Of a DNA stretch of 7,909 bases, positions 7,401 through 7,909 are shown piece by piece. Every line of letters starts with the position of its first letter. Positions within the stretch are counted from its first letter, which is position 1. This DNA comes from Flavobacteriaceae bacterium (GTDB lineage: Bacteria > Bacteroidota > Bacteroidia > Flavobacteriales > Flavobacteriaceae). The notes below the pieces were generated by a model. That model made no database searches. It saw only the letters and a program-made list of their open reading frames with translations, and was not told the DNA's origin. Location of the stretch: positions 1 to 7,909 of the forward strand of contig CANCFZ010000112.1 in NCBI GenBank assembly GCA_947377425.1. The letters are read 5' to 3'. The position numbers were made by a program, and so were the translations under genes.

Positions 7401-7406
7401 CAATAT
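7395..7406. promoter_or_regulatory. Candidate ArsR operator (12-bp perfect palindrome)
   Basis: ATATTGCAATAT is a perfect inverted repeat lying over the end of the putative arsR -7 element and 17 bp before the start codon. ArsR-family repressors usually bind A/T-rich dyads overlapping their own promoter, so autorepression is the natural reading. Binding is inferred from position and symmetry only. Confidence 0.55.
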
Positions 7407-7423
7407 AAAAATTATTAATCAAA

Positions 7424-7747
7424 ATGGGAGCATCTAAATCAGAATCATTTTCTGCGGAACACAACGAAATGGCAACCTTATTCAAGGCGTTATCACATCC
7501 AGCAAGAGTGGCTATTGTGGATTATTTATTGTCGGTTGATAGCTGTATTTGTGGCGATATTGTAAATGAATTGCCGTTAGCGCAACCCACCATTTCTCAG
7601 CATTTGAAAGAATTAAAGAATGCTAATATCATTAAAGGTAGCATTGAAAGAACTGCTATTTGCTATTGTATCAATCCAGAAACCATTCAGAAAATTGAGC
7701 AGCATTTTAGTTCGATTACTTATAAATTAAAAAATAAATGTTGTTAA
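7424..7747 (+). CDS. ArsR/SmtB-family winged-helix transcriptional regulator
   Basis: A 107-aa dimeric winged-helix repressor of the family that leaves DNA on binding arsenite, antimonite or metal ions. The core runs from LFKALSHPARVAIVDYLL (19-36) through the recognition helix region PTISQHLKELKNANIIKG (55-72) to the wing (73-85). CICGDIV at 41-47 places a C-x-C pair (C41, C43) where E. coli ArsR has its arsenite-binding C-V-C, but the third cysteine of that site (position 46 here) is an isoleucine. Other cysteines are C80 and C82 in the wing and a terminal C106-C107 pair. An arsenic or related thiophilic sensor is the best guess; the ligand is not proven. A later ATG at 7469 would delete the N-terminal helix, so 7424 is preferred. 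The 12-bp palindrome upstream suggests autoregulation, and the next plus-strand gene may be a target. Confidence 0.92.
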   Translation: MGASKSESFSAEHNEMATLFKALSHPARVAIVDYLLSVDSCICGDIVNELPLAQPTISQHLKELKNANIIKGSIERTAICYCINPETIQKIEQHFSSITYKLKNKCC

Positions 7748-7754
7748 AAAAGGA

Positions 7755-7864
7755 AGGTACTAAGGTTCTAAGGTTCTAAGTTGCTGAGATACTAAGTCTC
7801 TTAGATTTTTGAACTTCAATTTCATAGAACCTCAGAACCTTAGAATCTTAGCGCCTCAGTACCT
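7755..7864. repeat. Palindromic array of CTNAG on an 8-nt period
   Basis: CTNAG pentamers begin at 7760, 7768, 7776, 7784, 7792 and 7800, exactly 8 nt apart. A second train begins at 7831, 7839, 7847 and 7855, again at 8 nt. The left train is mostly CTAAG and the right CTTAG or CTCAG, so the halves are roughly reverse complements: AGGTACT at 7755-7761 matches AGTACCT at 7858-7864, and the imperfect pairing continues inwards. The centre (about 7805-7830) is A/T-rich and contains TTGAACTTCAA. The RNA could fold into a long imperfect hairpin between arsR and the next gene. It contains no reading frame of note. Confidence 0.9.
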
Positions 7865-7880
7865 AAAAATAAAAAAGAAC

Positions 7881-7909
7881 ATGAAATTATCCGAATTCAA
7901 AAACAGTTT
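7881..7909 (+). CDS. Start of a plus-strand gene cut by the window edge
   Basis: An ATG at 7881 opens a frame that stays open to the edge and encodes MKLSEFKNS plus a partial codon. It is preceded by the A-rich stretch AAAAAAGAAC, like other starts in this genome. It is on the same strand as arsR and 133 bp beyond its stop, separated by the CTNAG array. From memory, flavobacterial arsR genes are often followed by a small DUF6428-type protein whose N-terminus looks like this, then by arsenate reductase-like and arsenite efflux genes. Nine residues cannot prove that. Confidence 0.5.

Noticed and set aside
7755..7864. CRISPR array or MITE
   Set aside because: Units are 8 nt, far too short for CRISPR repeats, and there are no spacers. 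No flanking target-site duplication is visible beyond general A-richness, and the internal periodicity is not typical of a MITE.

Overview
The window looks like chromosome from a member of the Flavobacteriaceae, most likely Flavobacterium or a close relative. The evidence is the low-GC coding sequence, TAA stops throughout, A/T-rich translation starts without Shine-Dalgarno motifs, promoters of the Bacteroidota type (TTTG or TTG, then TAnnTTTG), and recognisable family-level proteins. The species assignment is inference from these features only.

Left edge (1-201): a minus-strand tRNA-Ser(UGA) is clipped by the window edge at its 3' end and has a good Bacteroidota promoter just upstream. Immediately before that promoter is a strong hairpin plus T-tract that ends the neighbouring minus-strand operon. 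The two transcription units are therefore cleanly insulated from each other.

Centre (234-7258): six minus-strand genes are packed with gaps of 4 to 38 bp and read in the order tpx, dgkA-like, ftsK, lolA-like, lptF/lptG-like, ribB(A). A single transcript from a promoter upstream of tpx is plausible. Their jobs are peroxide detoxification (Tpx), lipid kinase activity (DgkA family), chromosome translocation at the septum (FtsK), outer-membrane lipoprotein carriage (LolA), lipopolysaccharide export (LptF/G) and the butanone-phosphate branch of riboflavin synthesis (RibB). Envelope biogenesis and division dominate. Two proteins depart from the textbook versions: the RibB protein carries a GTP cyclohydrolase II-like half with no zinc cysteines, and the LptF/G protein has a long periplasmic region and a membrane-spanning C-terminal extension.

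Right edge (7259-7909): the plus strand begins with an ArsR-family metalloregulator gene, divergent from tpx. It is followed by the first codons of another plus-strand gene. The gene on each side of arsR is separated from it by an unusual short-period repeat block: a 7-nt tandem repeat in the divergent promoter region, and a 110-bp palindromic array built on CTNAG every 8 nt downstream. These repeats are the least explained sequence here. Otherwise this is ordinary core-genome sequence; I see no mobile element, phage gene, CRISPR or defence system.
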